DNA from: Tubulanus polymorphus
Taxonomy: Eukaryota; Nemertea; Palaeonemertea; Tubulaniformes; Tubulanidae
Reading direction: 5' to 3'
Assembly: GCF_964204645.1 (NCBI RefSeq)
Contig: NC_134034.1
Location: 12,405,962-12,469,961, forward strand
Length of the DNA: 64,000 nt
Shown here: in pieces, positions 1-22,172 of the stretch
Layout: the number at the start of each line of letters is the position of its first letter
Numbering within the stretch: the first letter of the stretch is position 1
Made by a program: the position numbers and the translations under genes
Notes under the pieces: model-generated
The model's input: only the letters and a program-made list of their open reading frames with translations
Database searches by the model: none
Told to the model about the DNA's origin: nothing

Positions 1-351
1 CGATCGACGACTGAAATGTGGAGGTCTTCCGATTTACAGGGAGTCTGATTAATGAACTCGGGAATTTTCACATTTTTAACCCATCTAGGTTGCACATTTG
101 TTACATGAAGTTTATTCAGTAGCCGCAAAATTCCATTCAAATCCAAGTCTAGATACTTTGTCAAACAAACAGCTTCCAATTCCGCCAATCGCAACTCAGA
201 ACTAACTCGAAGTTGAAATCAGTTCATTTTCAATGAGTTAATTCCGAGTCAACAAATGTGAACTCAGAACTGTGTGACCGATCCCAGATTTTTTTTATCG
301 AATTGACCCTTGAGGGTTTATTTTCATTGTAACTCCTAGAATTGAACTCAC

Positions 352-1842
352 GTGATCGTCGTTCTCGGGAATAGTGTGAACAGGAATCGGTTGCCAGGGT
401 AACTTCTTGTTCCAGACTTCGTAGCCGGTCGGCGGGTAGAGCCCGGCGAGGTCGCTGAGTGCGCTCATCAGAGTACGATCGACATCTGTGCTACGAACTC
501 GAATCTGTGCAAATACAAACACTATCAAAACACGAAACAGAAAACATGGCCATCTCCATAAAGCCCCCTATGACATCATCAAATTGCAATAATGCTGTAC
601 ATGCTTCTTGCAGATCAGGCAATCCAACATTCAACATTTTCATTTCCCAGTTATCGTGAACTCTCCTCAGTGGAGGCCGTATTGAAAATCTCGAGGTTCC
701 ACAAACATCGCTACCTCAGTCAATGAACTGTCCTATGATATCATGGAATTGCATTCTTAGTTTACAGGCATCAGACCTATTCGAAAACATGGCTACTACC
801 TCGAATCCCCCAATGACATCATCAATTCTTCATATTTACCTCTTTCGCGACGTACAAATCACTGAGAAAACCTTGATATCTCTGGCGCAGATACTGACCT
901 AGATTGTAATGCTGATTCATCCCAATCTGAAATATTAATAATTCATCCATTTTCTTGTTTGAAATGCGCTATAAACCATTATTTCTAAATGGTGCAGTAA
1001 TAACTGATAAAGTAATACCTGTGATAGTTGACCGAAACCATTCGGCCAGATACTAGGTGGATGTGGATCTTTAGGGTACGAGCCGACCGGACTCCGGTCT
1101 CCATGCCGGAATACCTGCAAAGTGTAACGATTAGTTAACAATATCATCGTCAGATTTTCACAAACAAGCAGTTCTAAGGAGTAAATTCCTTAAAAAACAT
1201 TTCAACATTTCTGGAAATCTCTCACTTAAAAACTAATTACGTCAAAATTGTTTGAATTGGGAGAATTTTTCAAGGCCGATACAAATCCTATGTTTCTATT
1301 TTTGGGAACTGACACTGATATCTATTGACCGAATACTGATTATGTGACAGTAATGTAACATGAATGAGACGTAATTGTAGTACAGGCTCTACTCTGTTAT
1401 CAGTCCTCGGTGACCTCCCTCGCCATGTGACAAAATTGAACTATAGTCAACAGCAGTAAGATTGATTAAATATTAAAGAAAAGATTACATTTCAAAATGT
1501 GATTAACTTATAAGGGTTTTAAAATCTCGACCTCGACCTTCTTATGAGTATCAGTCTACAATAAGATAGATTACAATAACCTCTTGCAATAAAAATTCAG
1601 GAAACTCTGCACAAATATTCTTTATAGAATTGTAATTACAAAATCCCCGAACTCAATTTTACCAGATAATCAATATTCAGCTTCACGCAAAAGGGTACAC
1701 TCAGATTTTAGATCTAGTTGCTATTAGTTACTTCATTCGGTCTAATTATCAATAAGAATTTGAAGCTTAGAATTTATGATAAAAATACTAACAGCTAGTT
1801 AATTATGAATGCCATGTACAAACTGTTATGACATATTGAACA

Positions 1843-1877
<35 letters not shown>

Positions 1878-2392
1878 CAGGAGTTTGATCACTCCTAATT
1901 AATATTAACAATGTTATCAACATCTGGTACAAATAGCAAATAAAGCCTAACAAAGGCAAAAAGGTCAGTCAGTCACAAGCCAATGAATAATGACATGGTC
2001 ACGGGTCTGAATCAGTACTAGGCTGATCTGCCTTTAGTTAACTTATGCAAGACATAATATAGTATGTATAATCTAACTTTATCAAACGTACCAGCGATCT
2101 ACCTATTTCTAAAAAACACAGATACAAAATGTAAGAATAAAGTCTAAATTGGTGTTTAATTTTTTTGCACTTGCAGTGCACTAAAACCCGGAAGTAAAAT
2201 TAAAACTTCACAAATTGACCTGAGTTTCCGCCTGGCAGACTGAATCACAATAGAAAAAAGATCGGAAAGTTTACTACTTACTAGGTGCACCAGTTTCAGC
2301 GTCGAGGGAGCGACGGCATCCGCGCGGGATGCGACAAAAACGACGAGAATTACAGCGAAAAAAATAAAATTCTTTCCCCTGTAAGCCGCCAT
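352..2392 (-). CDS. Histidine acid phosphatase (prostatic/lysosomal type), 5' part only
   Basis: A secreted or lysosomal phosphomonoesterase of histidine phosphatase clade 2, incomplete because its 3' part lies left of the window. Four exons are read on the minus strand: 2392-2282, 1114-1019, 926-840 and 504-352, all ending on codon boundaries (149 residues so far). Exon 1 gives a signal peptide (residues 1 to about 26, hydrophobic [13 protein letters not shown], then ADA). Exon 2 opens with the catalytic RHGDRSP motif, where the His is the phospho-acceptor in this family. It is followed by YPKDP and WPNGFGQL, both typical of ACPP/ACP2-like enzymes. Exon 3 has [13 protein letters not shown], and exon 4 has [13 protein letters not shown] and [10 protein letters not shown]. 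The His-Asp catalytic pair near the C-terminus is off-window. The ATG at 2392 is chosen because it starts the signal peptide. The gene is head-to-head with the ankyrin gene, about 1.3 kb apart. I did not assign a symbol because ACPP, ACP2 and ACPT cannot be separated from this part. Confidence 0.9.
1847..1876. repeat. (TA)n microsatellite
   Basis: An uninterrupted TA dinucleotide run lies in the long first intron of the acid phosphatase gene. Confidence 0.9.
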
Positions 2393-2402
2393 TTTGATTT
2401 GA

Positions 2403-2410
2403 TGACGTCA
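2403..2410. promoter_or_regulatory. CRE-like palindrome upstream of the acid phosphatase start
   Basis: The perfect palindrome TGACGTCA lies about 10 bases upstream of the phosphatase ATG, in its leader or core promoter. This is the canonical CREB/ATF site. The site is seen directly; use by CREB/ATF is inference. Confidence 0.4.
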
Positions 2411-3703
2411 CGACCGAGCACATTAATCTCTACGATCTTGATCTTTAATTTCAGTCGAATAATCCATAAAAATCATGAAACTAAGGTCTTTTATTGAGAA
2501 TCCGATGTTTCTTCGGAATTATTACATTCAGAATCTGATTTAGATTCTATTTTCGAACGGCTATCGGGTTCGCTATAATCGGGGTAGAGATTACGTTTCG
2601 TCTGCTCTCAGCTGTCAAAAACATCCGTCAAAATGACGATTTGACGTTTAGCGGAAAGCGACGTCGAAATCAGCGATCATCGAGTGAATGATGCGAGTTA
2701 ACGGAGTCGGATGATCGTCGATTCGTACCATATCGAGTCGCGGTGAGTTTTTAAAGGCGATCGAATCGAGAAAAATGAATATTTTCCCTGTTATTGTACT
2801 GACTGTAAATATATAACTTTTTTTACAACGCCCATCCCTCCCTCCTACTACATCCCCTCATCCCTACTGCCTCTGCTCTGCGATCTTTTCTTTCACTCCA
2901 TTTTCGAGATGTTTGTATGCTCTAAGATAGTCTTAAGGGGTTTACTGTTTTTTTGCCTAGGCCTACGAACTTGTAATCCCAAAACACAAACACTCGAAAC
3001 AGCGAGTGGTACATAAAGAGGGCTTCCTTCTTTCTGCAAATTCTTGGACCCCCATCAGCCAAATTTAAAGACAAAGTGAACTAAAACTGTCCCTTGATAA
3101 GCCTGATAATTGTTTTGTCCCACCCCTCTGAGCTTCCTCTCATGACTGTGACAAGTTTGTTGTGTAATTTATTGTATGATTGTAAGCTATAAAGCAGGTT
3201 CAGATCTAAGGAATGAAAGCCACTTGCCTGGGGGGCAATCTGAAATTTTATTTGCCCCGTCCAAAAGCTACTTGCCCTTCACAGGCAGTCCGATTGGTGG
3301 CACTATCATCCGTTGTATCGAGTGGGAAAAAAGCTTTGTGACATAAAATTGCACTAGCTGGGGGGGACAAGTGATAATGATAACCTACTTGCCCGAATGA
3401 TGTTATACATGTCCCGGGCAATCGGGCAAGTGCTTAGATCGGACCCTGTATAGGCTATATTTTCACTTACCTCAGTGTGAAATACCCTCAACTAGGCCAA
3501 CCTTCCTCATTAGTCAGCTATCTGTATCTTCGTATCTGGACCCAATCACTGATCAAGGGCTTAAAAATACCCCGGGCTACCCAGGCCTGCATAAAACCCC
3601 TGTAAACAGCTCCTCTAATCACACTGAAAATTAGGTAAAATCCAACCAACATCTTTATTTTCTAGTTGGAGAGCTATAGTCGCGAGGAAGGAAGGAAGGA
3701 GGG
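2411..3703. other. Divergent intergenic spacer between phosphatase and ankyrin genes
   Basis: This 1.3 kb spacer separates two genes transcribed away from each other, so it probably holds both promoters. It contains pyrimidine-rich stretches around 2830-2900 and a MITE-like element (3195-3448). I see no open frame worth calling. Confidence 0.5.
3195..3448. mobile_element. MITE-like element, family A (GGTCCGATCTAAG ends)
   Basis: The element begins CAGGTTCAGATCTAAGGAA and ends with the reverse complement form CTTAGATCGGACCCTG, so it has terminal inverted repeats. Internally it repeats short 'ACTTGCCC' motifs on both strands. Related copies in this window are at 9451-9550 (partial, opposite orientation), 20808-20993 and 47042-47296. 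It has no coding capacity, which fits a non-autonomous DNA transposon. Confidence 0.7.
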
Positions 3704-6700
3704 ATGATGGATGGCTTTACGCAGCAAGAGCAGGAGGGGGTGATTACAGACAGCAGTTGGGCTGCGACTCCCGTCAAACAGATCATTGTAGAATACATTT
3801 CAAACAGCTGGACAGCGATTGTCACAAACACTGATAACATCTGGCGAATGTTGTTCTATTTTATATCGACAATCTTCACTTTATTCATTCAGTGTAAGTG
3901 TATATCTATACTCCTGCCTAGGTCAGGTTCCTGTCCGGGCATCTGCGGTCACTACACCCCGGCATGGATCCTACCTGGGTCTGGTTCCACTGCCTGTACA
4001 GGCCGGGTCCTGCCTGGGCCTAGTCCGCTGCCTGGGCCCTGGTCCATAAAACTCACCTTACAGCCCACAATTCTAACCGACAGAACTACCTAACTTCGTC
4101 CAGGCAGCTCGGCAAAGCTTGTAATTTTCATGCATTTCCATCAAAGGAAAAAAAAAACATAGACTCAAGATCCTAAATATCAATTAATGCTAGTATAGTC
4201 TTGTGTAGACATTCATTTGGCCTGTCTAACCCCTTCACCTGTCGTGCATGTACATGTCAGCAGGTCTAGAGAAAGTGTGATTTGTAGAACACATCAATAC
4301 TATTAAATGTTTTTTTTTAAATTTCACCCGGAGACGCCACCACCACCTGTTGTCGTATCCATTCAATAGACCAGCACCACCTGTTGTGTTTTTATTCCTG
4401 AAACGACACTCGAGTATCTATAAGATCGAGTAACAAGGCCTCCTCGATAGAACCCTAATCCGACCGGTCCCCTAGTTTTGTACAGTAAATCTCGCCTAAC
4501 TCGGACTAACTGGGACCAGCAAAATTGGTCCGAGGTAAACAAAGTCCGAGTTGAGGATAGGAAAATGACTTCGTTTTTTTCTGTGGCAAGTTTTAACTGT
4601 ATTCCTACAATCATCCTCGCAGATTTTTCTCCGCGATATTGGACTTAGTTTCGAAGAATTTCTCTCTATATATAGTTGCCGAAAGTTTTGTGGATAATGC
4701 CTCGAGATATTTCCGTCGATTGGAAGAAGAGTTCAACTCGACGCGTCCGCCCCAATACTCGATAATCGTAGTATGCATCATTTCGCTGATCGTTGTAGCC
4801 GGTCTCATCTATCGTAAACGTAAGTCTTTAAACATCGTGTCGTATCGATATTTCCCTCTCAATTTCGTATCAAGAATTTGTGATATATCTTCGCAGTAAA
4901 TAAATCGTTTGTAAAACGCGGCGCGACGTCCGATGATAAAAAGATGTTCGGTCTAAACGTGTTCGATCTAGCCAAGGTAAGTCCGTTGTCCGCTAAATTT
5001 TGATCTAGTTTAAATGAGAATTCTGGGTGCAGTTTCACGAACAAGTTTAAGGCTTAAACGGTTAAGTTTGAATTGTTGTCCTCATTGAAGAAATGAAGTA
5101 ACCAATGGCAATTACACCAAAAATTTGAGTTTCACTTTTTTGTGAAACTGGGCCCTGGTCTAATTTTCGTAGTTTATCATTTGTAGACGGCTTATGAAAA
5201 GGGACACGCCGAAGCCGTGATACGTTTAGTCAACAAACTTCAATACGACGTTAACTACGCGATTCCTACGAGTGGACTGACTCTTTTCCTGGTTAGTTAA
5301 GTTTTTAGTTCCTAGGAGGAAAACTGATATTAGCGCTCACGACAGTTCCGGATGGAATCCTGGCTACGTGATGACCCGAGGGTGTTATGACTCGATTATG
5401 CATCTATACAGTGTTCTCCGTATACTGGAATTTTTAAAGGGCTGCATTCATTGTTAAGCGTATGACATCGTGGCTGTTGAAGTAGCAAGGGTTTCGACAT
5501 CCACTCTTGGTAGGAGTAGCAGATATTTTATAAGGGGTTACTGATTTTTAGAGAGGTGGATATGAAAATGAAAGGGGTAGCCACCCCTCTAAAACCTGTC
5601 GTTGTCGAGAACAATGGTTGGGTTTCGAGAAATTTGTTGAAAAGAATTTGATGTTTATTGATTTCAGTGTTCGTGTATCAGCGGTGAAAGAAAGCTCGTG
5701 CAGTTTCTCATCAACAAAGGTACGTTATCTTTTGCCCAGATTGTCGAATGCCAAGCCACCAATAGATGGCGTTACCATCGCTGAACAGTTTCATTTTCTT
5801 ATCACTAACCACAGAATATCCCTATAGATGGCGTGCTAACTGTAGTTTGATGATATTTTTAAGGTGCTAATATCAACTCGAGGACAAGCGCCGGTGATTC
5901 TGCTCTATATCTGGCCACATTCGGGATTCTGAACGCGAAACGAAACGACAATTCAAATCGTTTTCCTTTACTTCATGATCTGATCGAGGCGGGTAAGCGA
6001 GAAACTTTCGGATCTATTTCAGTTCTAGGTTCACTTTAGAAGTATTGCAAATTTGTAATATTATTGCGCGGGGCAGGCGACAATTCGAGGCAATCGACCC
6101 CGGGATAAACAGTCTTCTGTACGGTGCAATTCTAAACATTAAACGCTCGTATAGGAAAGAGTAGCTTACAATTTTAACACAGTAAGCATAAAATTTGATA
6201 CAGAACTTATACAGACAATGACCATCCAAAGTTCACTCGTTACTGATAACACGTGCGAGACTCAGCGAAATCAAAACTTCACCTCGTATTACTGTCTTAA
6301 GTCTGTTTAGCAATAAAGCATATACACAATGTGAATCTCACTGGCTACAGTCTGAGTCTCACTAGTACAGTCTGACTTATGATGTAAGTCATCATTTAGA
6401 TAAGTCGTCAATATAATGATCATCCAACTACGGTAGCAAAATGTGCCAATTTGATTATAAGGCTGTTCTAAAGTGGATACCGCGTATTTTCATATTTTGT
6501 TCCAAAGGGATACCGCGTATTTTCGTTATTTCAGGATGTTCCGTCAATTCGCAGAACAAGTCCGGTTACACGGCCCTTCACCGAGCTGCCAGTAAGGGAA
6601 ACATTCCTCTCATCAAATTCCTCTTACAAAAAGGTCGGTAAACTTCAATCTCTAGTTGTTGTGTTACCTCTAGCGACATCGATACGATTGTTGTTTTCGT

Positions 6701-7464
6701 TGTTTCAGGCGCGTCGCCGTATCTGTGCAGTACGTCGAAAGTCTACCCGATCGATAGCGCCATCAATGCAGGTAAGCCTAGATCATACCAGACGCTGAGA
6801 GGGGCAATTTCTATTCAACCTAGTCTCCTAAAATAGCTTTATCATAAAATCGTAACTTTTAGTAGATTGTTTTGTGACATTATTTGAGAGATATTTTTTC
6901 AGGAGTATTTTTCCATGTTTAATACAATGAATCAACGGTTCCTATGTTACTGATTTTCTCCTGCAGGGGCCGCCACTTTCCGCCCATATACAAATCCCAG
7001 GAGTTTTCCAGGATTTTTACAAAATTTGTCAAATTCCTGGATTTTTTCCTGATTTCTCCTAGATTTTTCTGTTCCCCCGAGTTTGCCAGGTCTGCGGCCA
7101 CCCTGTCCTTTATCCAGGCCACAATCAGATCGTTGTAAATATTTCCTGCATTCGTCTCCATTATGCAGGTCATCTAGAGGCGGCCGAACTGCTGACGATA
7201 CGTGTGAAGAACCCACACGTCTGGGATATAATCGAACCCCACACACCGCCCCGGATTCAACTCGGTTTACAAACCCCGCAGCGTAAAAAGCTCGTCGACC
7301 TCGATTCCAAACGCCTGCGCAAACGTGACAAGAAACTGGCGACGATGTCGATGGCGCCACCTAAGTGCGAACAGTTGAACCGCGTGTTTACGCCCAAGAG
7401 GGAAATGGCGAGTGCCGGGAATTCACCGGTGATGACGTTTAAAGGTAGAGGCAAGTGTCGCTGA
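3704..7464 (+). CDS. Membrane-anchored ankyrin-repeat protein
   Basis: Nine exons: 3704-3893, 4649-4819, 4897-4976, 5187-5291, 5668-5719, 5864-5992, 6535-6633, 6709-6771 and 7169-7464. All junctions keep one frame, giving 394 residues. The N-terminal exon has a hydrophobic stretch (WRMLFYFISTIFTLFI). A second, strong membrane segment (IIVVCIISLIVVAGLIY, about residues 103-119) is followed by basic RKL. Exons 4-9 then give ankyrin-type repeats: VNYAIPTSGLTLFL, KLVQFLINKGANINSR, HDLIEAGCSVNSQNKSGYTA, TALHRAASKGNIPLIKFLL, and a short last repeat GHLEAAELL. The C-terminus is basic (RLRKRDKKL) and probably cytoplasmic. Repeat boundaries fall on phase-1 introns. I do not recognise a named orthologue; the repeat spacing loosely recalls ANKRD22. 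The first exon is the least certain, because exon 2 must be entered at an internal AG to stay open. Confidence 0.75.
4481..4555. mobile_element. Partial pogo/Tigger-like MITE end
   Basis: The sequence starts TACAGTAAATCTCGCCTAA and continues into a GGTCCGAG...AAAGTCCGAGTT pair, typical of short Tigger/pogo-derived MITEs. It lies in intron 1 of the ankyrin gene. A second, better preserved copy is at 14234-14395. Confidence 0.5.
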
Positions 7465-9183
7465 TTCTGTTTAAAAACCCGAGGATCTGGTTCCACTAGT
7501 TGTGAGTTTACTAAGTTAAAATTAGTTCATTTTCAATGAGTTTTATTCAATGAGTTAACTCAGTGAAATGTGAACTCACAACTGTGGCACCGAGAAAGTC
7601 AAAATGAACTGGATCCAGTTCCACAGTTGTGAGTTAGTATTAACTCTGAACAACTGTGAAACTGAATCCAGAATGTTAAATTAGTAACTTTTGATAACTC
7701 GAATATTGTTATATAATTGAACATTCATTGAGAATTGTAATGTAGCAGACCAAAAATTCGTAATGAATTTTTTTGATTAATTGTATATATACGTGTGACT
7801 AGAAAATAGCTCTGATTATTTTCAGTGTTGTAAATATTTGGATTTAATTTATTATTAATATATCTATCATTATTTTCATTGAATATTGACAACAACAACA
7901 AAAAAACGATAGAAAAATAAAAAGACCCACAAAAAAAAACAATTCCTTAACTTTCGTTAAAAGTTTGTGAAGTTAGTGCAATCCAAGGCGATACTGTGAT
8001 ATTCCGTGTACAGAAAAGTTTGAAAAACACTCGACGTTTGAAGCAAAAACTGTGATATTTTGTAAAAAGTTCGATCGTATTTAAATAAGCGTTGAAAAAT
8101 TTGAATTATCATTTAATATCTCTAGGGTTCAAAAAGAGATTTGCTTTCGGTTTTAAGTTCCTTTGAAAACGCCTGGATTTGTTAGAATTTTGGGTCGTTA
8201 TTCTAGGGGGATGAATTATTTATTACCGATATTTATTCCGAAAATGTAAAAAGTTTTGCAAATATTTTTAGCGTGTATGGTTTTTAGGGATTTCCGCTCC
8301 CGAGTTGTGTCAGTGCGTGTGCGTGTGACTGTTAGGGGTATAGGTTAATTATTTATTTCTTTGTAGATTGAAAAATTAAGAATAATATTTCGAGACACAA
8401 CTTTTGCGTTCGTTATAGAATAAAGATTAGATATGTTAAGTTTTGAAAGTCAGGCTTAGTGAGGGTAAATAGTGCAATAAAATCATATGCTAGTCCCAGT
8501 TTCCGTAGTTCGATAAAAATAAATTAAATATGATAAATTATTTATCTGTAAGTAATTAATAAATTATTAATAGTTATAAATATTAGTATAATTGATTACT
8601 ACGTTTGTAAAAGGGTCTTACCGGTATTTTCTTGTTATATGAATGATAATATAATGAAGTAAAGTAAGTTATTGAATTCGTCGTTAAATGGTTAAATATT
8701 CCAAACAAAAACAATGTTGAAATTATTATTTAGAAAGAAAAAAATCCGTAAAAATGCAATATTTCCTGCTTGTCGTTCATTTTTTCTCTGGAGTCTCGGG
8801 ATTTTTTATCCCTGAAAGACTGTCCCAATTCAATCGGACCAGTTAAAACGAAAATATTTTCTGGTGCCCTGAAGCCGATTGTAACAAGGTTCCGCTATTT
8901 AGGCCCGACCCAATAGTACAGGTACCCCTATTTCACGTACGAGGACATACATAAATATCTCAAGTAAGCCTACCCCTATACTGTAGCTAGTTAAGACTTT
9001 CAAATGGTTAATTCAGCTGCCTACAGCGTCTTGAAACATCCTTCACGCCAAGGCGTATTCACCGGTAGACGAAAAAAACTTTACAAATCGGAAACTGTTT
9101 CGAGACGCTACGTTTATTATTTTCGTACGATTTAACTAACACGCTGATCTCTAGAACGGGCTTAACAGAGAGTACCTGTTCAT

Positions 9184-9430
9184 ACTAAGTAGAAAATAGA
9201 TAACAGTTTATGAGATTACAGAACTCGCCCCCCCCCTCCACCGCTCTTAACGGTCTACGTTCTCGGCGTTTAATTTCAACAATCGCCGAGTGTTGAAAAA
9301 TACGTATGTTTATATAGTAAGTAGAAAAGCAGTTGCAGTTTATAAGATTACAGAACTCGCCCAGCGAGTACCCGAAACAATCAGATTCTACAGATCCTCG
9401 GCGCTTAATTTCAACAATCGCCGAGTGTTG
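9184..9430. repeat. Tandem duplication, ~125 bp unit, two copies
   Basis: Both copies contain AAGTAGAAAA, then TTTAT(G/A)AGATTACAGAACTCGCCC, then TTAATTTCAACAATCGCCGAGTGTTG in the same order. The middles differ. Confidence 0.7.
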
Positions 9431-9450
9431 CAAAATAAAGAACACCAATC

Positions 9451-9550
9451 GAACTGCCTGTGAAGGGCAAGTAGCTTTTGGAGGGGGCAAGTAAAATTTC
9501 AGATATGCTTGCCCCCCGGGCAAGTGGATTTCATTCCTTAGATCGGACCC
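9451..9550. mobile_element. Partial MITE, family A, reverse orientation
   Basis: It matches the reverse complement of the first ~100 bases of the 3195-3448 element, ending in TTCCTTAGATCGGACCC. The other end is missing. Confidence 0.6.
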
Positions 9551-9886
9551 GGAAATACATAGGCCTATAAAAGACATTGTCATGAAATGAGGTACGTTGA
9601 GTATGCGCGCCTCTTAAATGCATTACCTTTACCCGCATCACAAAATCTACTGTATTCATTTGTAAAACTAAATTAAACAAAATTTCGCAATTCTATCACT
9701 TTCAGAATTGACTATTCTCTGAATTTTGAACGAACAACACAAAATGTTTTCAACTCTATCGCGGTCAATATCTGCGACTCGCGGAATCACTTTCGCCGAA
9801 TGTTGATGTTTGTTTGAAATGCGAAGAATAACAAAGTTTAAAGCACATAATTACTGTTCAAATCCTCTTCGATGAATTTTTTCGAA

Positions 9887-19609
<9,723 letters not shown>

Positions 19610-22172
19610 CGTTCTACGTCACCTTTTTATCAACTTTTAACCTCCGGTTGTTTTTAGGCGTTTTAACCAGTTAACGTTCTAAAAATTCTTTTTCCTATTT
19701 ATCTGAAATAGAAAGAAGTCAACGTGTGACGTGGCAAAACTACGCAATGAATCGCGAGAGACGAGTAGAATGTTTAAGTCCCACAATCTCAGGATCGAAA
19801 AAGTTTTTTAAAAATCGAAACTATTAGAATTGATTAAAATTCCTAATTTTCGGTTTTATACTAAAAACCATTTTCAAGAGTATTGAAAATTATTGCATTG
19901 ATTAGAAGACATTTATGTCTTATGATGGTGATGGCGGCAGGTCGCGGGTTTCGGCCTGGTCCCTTGTCGTGTGAATGGTTTGGTAATGCTGGTTGGGGTA
20001 GGTTCTGAATGTTCAGGCCAAGCAGATGCTACACTGTAAGGCTGGGCCTGTGTACTAAGTTCCCTATGGACTATGTACACTTTCTTTTTCGCTCGGTCGA
20101 TGCCAGTCAATGAGTCACACTCAGTCATATGCTCGCTGGTTTGTTTGGGGTGCCTTGTGTTGTATGTATTTTGTTGTGGCCTCCTTTCTTAGGCTGCAGT
20201 GAAGGATATATATTTTTACCATCAGTGTTCTATCTGAAACTTGTAGAACGGCGCTGATTTAGTTGTCAATCAATCAGTATTTAATTACGGCTCTATTTCA
20301 AAACTGACTGCGACGCGGTTTCACTCAGAACGGCGCATGAGTGTCGAGGTGTCTAACGTAAGAAACGAATATTTGAAAACTCGCTTGCCAGTGCAAGTTA
20401 AATAGTAAACTCACTTGCCAGTGTTAGCTTTAGGGGGTTAAACGCATGAAACGAAAATACAACATTGCGATTCTACTGATTTTCCTACCCGAGTAATCGA
20501 CAGCGTTCAAATTTAATCCTAGCAAAAAAAAGTCATAGATTTAATGGATTAAATCAGACTTGCGACATTTCTGTGAGTTCGAAGGCACTTTCGCAACTTC
20601 AGTAGAATTTTTGGACAATAGTCCAGGCAATTGAAGTCCAATTCAGAGGCACAAAACACTTTTTTATAATCTAATAGCCGCATAAGAACCAAGTCGAGAG
20701 GAGACAAGTCACTTTAACCACAAATTCTTGGGCAAAATAGGATCATGGATGGTGGACACAATGAAGTGAAAAAGTCAATCTTCCCATTCTTTACTAAAAA
20801 CGAAGACAGGGTCCGATCTAAGGAATAAAAGCCACTTGCCCTCGGGCAAGCATATCTGAAATATTACTTGCCCTACACTCAGTCCAACTGCTGTGTCGAT
20901 TGGGAAAAAGCTTCGAGATACATAAATGCACCAGCCCTGAGGTAAAGTGATAAAAACCTACTTGCTCTAATGATAATATGCTAGTGGACCCTGGAATAGG
21001 GACTGAAGTCCTAAGTGATATCGTTTGCCTTTCTCTAAAACCAGAAAACAACTAAATCATCAAACTTCTTTTTTGGTATGAATATCAGATGTATTTTCCA
21101 TAAAAAAAGTTGTACACATATTACTAATAAAACACGGGGGGCAACGTGACGATATCATCACCGTTTATCAGTTACCAGTAGCGGCTGTACAAAATATCGT
21201 ATCAGGTTCAAATCAATCGCGAAATTATCGAAAATAAATTCCTACCATCACGTTGCTATCATAAATGCACAAATTACTAAATAACCGTTTATACACTATC
21301 GGTAGATTTTCTTCTATTATTTCATCGTCCAAATTGAATTCGTAAATATTTCGATAATAAAACGCACGTCTTTCTTTTGCAGCCCTCGTACAAAGCCTCC
21401 AGCGAACTTCAACTATTTTTTTTTGTTAAGAACAAGCACAACATAAATTTTTTATTTCACATTTCCTTTTTTACACTCAACAATTGATACGCCAGCATTA
21501 TTGATAACGCACAGGACTATCGTCGCGAGGACAGACAGAACACGGCCTGCCCGGTTTATTTCACCGGGACAATTCTGTTTCTCGCTTACAAATGAAATTA
21601 GGTTTTAATCTAGAGGACTTTTTTCAATCTAGTCTCCGACGATGGACAGACAAGCTTCGATACTTTTCGCGCCAGCAAAAATATTAATAACCGCGGGCTC
21701 AGTTTACATTTAAAAGTTTTCTGAATTAGAGACTGAATAATAAATCTGATCCCGCAAAAGAAAACCGACTCCGCTCCGGACGAGAGTAAATTACTCGGTC
21801 CAACCGGCTGCGTTTTATAGCAATTGCGTCTTATAAACAATACCCAAATATGTATCAGTATTTATATATATATATATACAGATCCGTTATTTTACACGTC
21901 CGCGTCTCGAATCCGCGCGACCGACGTTGTGGGAGAAAACCTCGGAAAATCGCTGCGCGCGAAATCCTACCCCGGCTTAAACCGATCGAATCCCGCCGCG
22001 AGCACATGCGTGTGTGTGAGTACACCGGTGTTATACGTGCCGATATCGATATGTTTGTTTTTTTTTCTCCGATTAGATTTAATTCTCGTCGCGTCGATTC
22101 GTTTTTTCCCAAAGTTTCTATGTTTTCGTGTAGTGTTTTGTTTAAACGTCTGTTGGATGTCGTCGGTCGTCC
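19610..22172. other. Intergenic region between WRN 5' end and SUMO 3' end
   Basis: This 2.5 kb region has no open frame I would call. It holds a family A MITE at 20808-20993 and a short TA run near 21865. It should contain the WRN promoter on the right side of 19609 and the SUMO 3' UTR left of 22172. Confidence 0.5.
20808..20993. mobile_element. MITE-like element, family A
   Basis: It begins CAGGGTCCGATCTAAGGAA and ends GTGGACCCTGG. The GCCACTTGCCC interior matches 3195-3448, with an internal deletion. Confidence 0.65.

Larger units (their letters stand above)
7465..9886. other. Convergent spacer between ankyrin and WRN genes
   Basis: This AT-rich 2.4 kb spacer has several AATAAA motifs in 7.9-8.5 kb on the plus strand, consistent with 3' ends of the ankyrin gene. 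A near-duplicate ~120 bp segment occurs twice in tandem (9184-9305 and 9310-9430), followed by a partial family A MITE. I see no gene. Confidence 0.5.
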
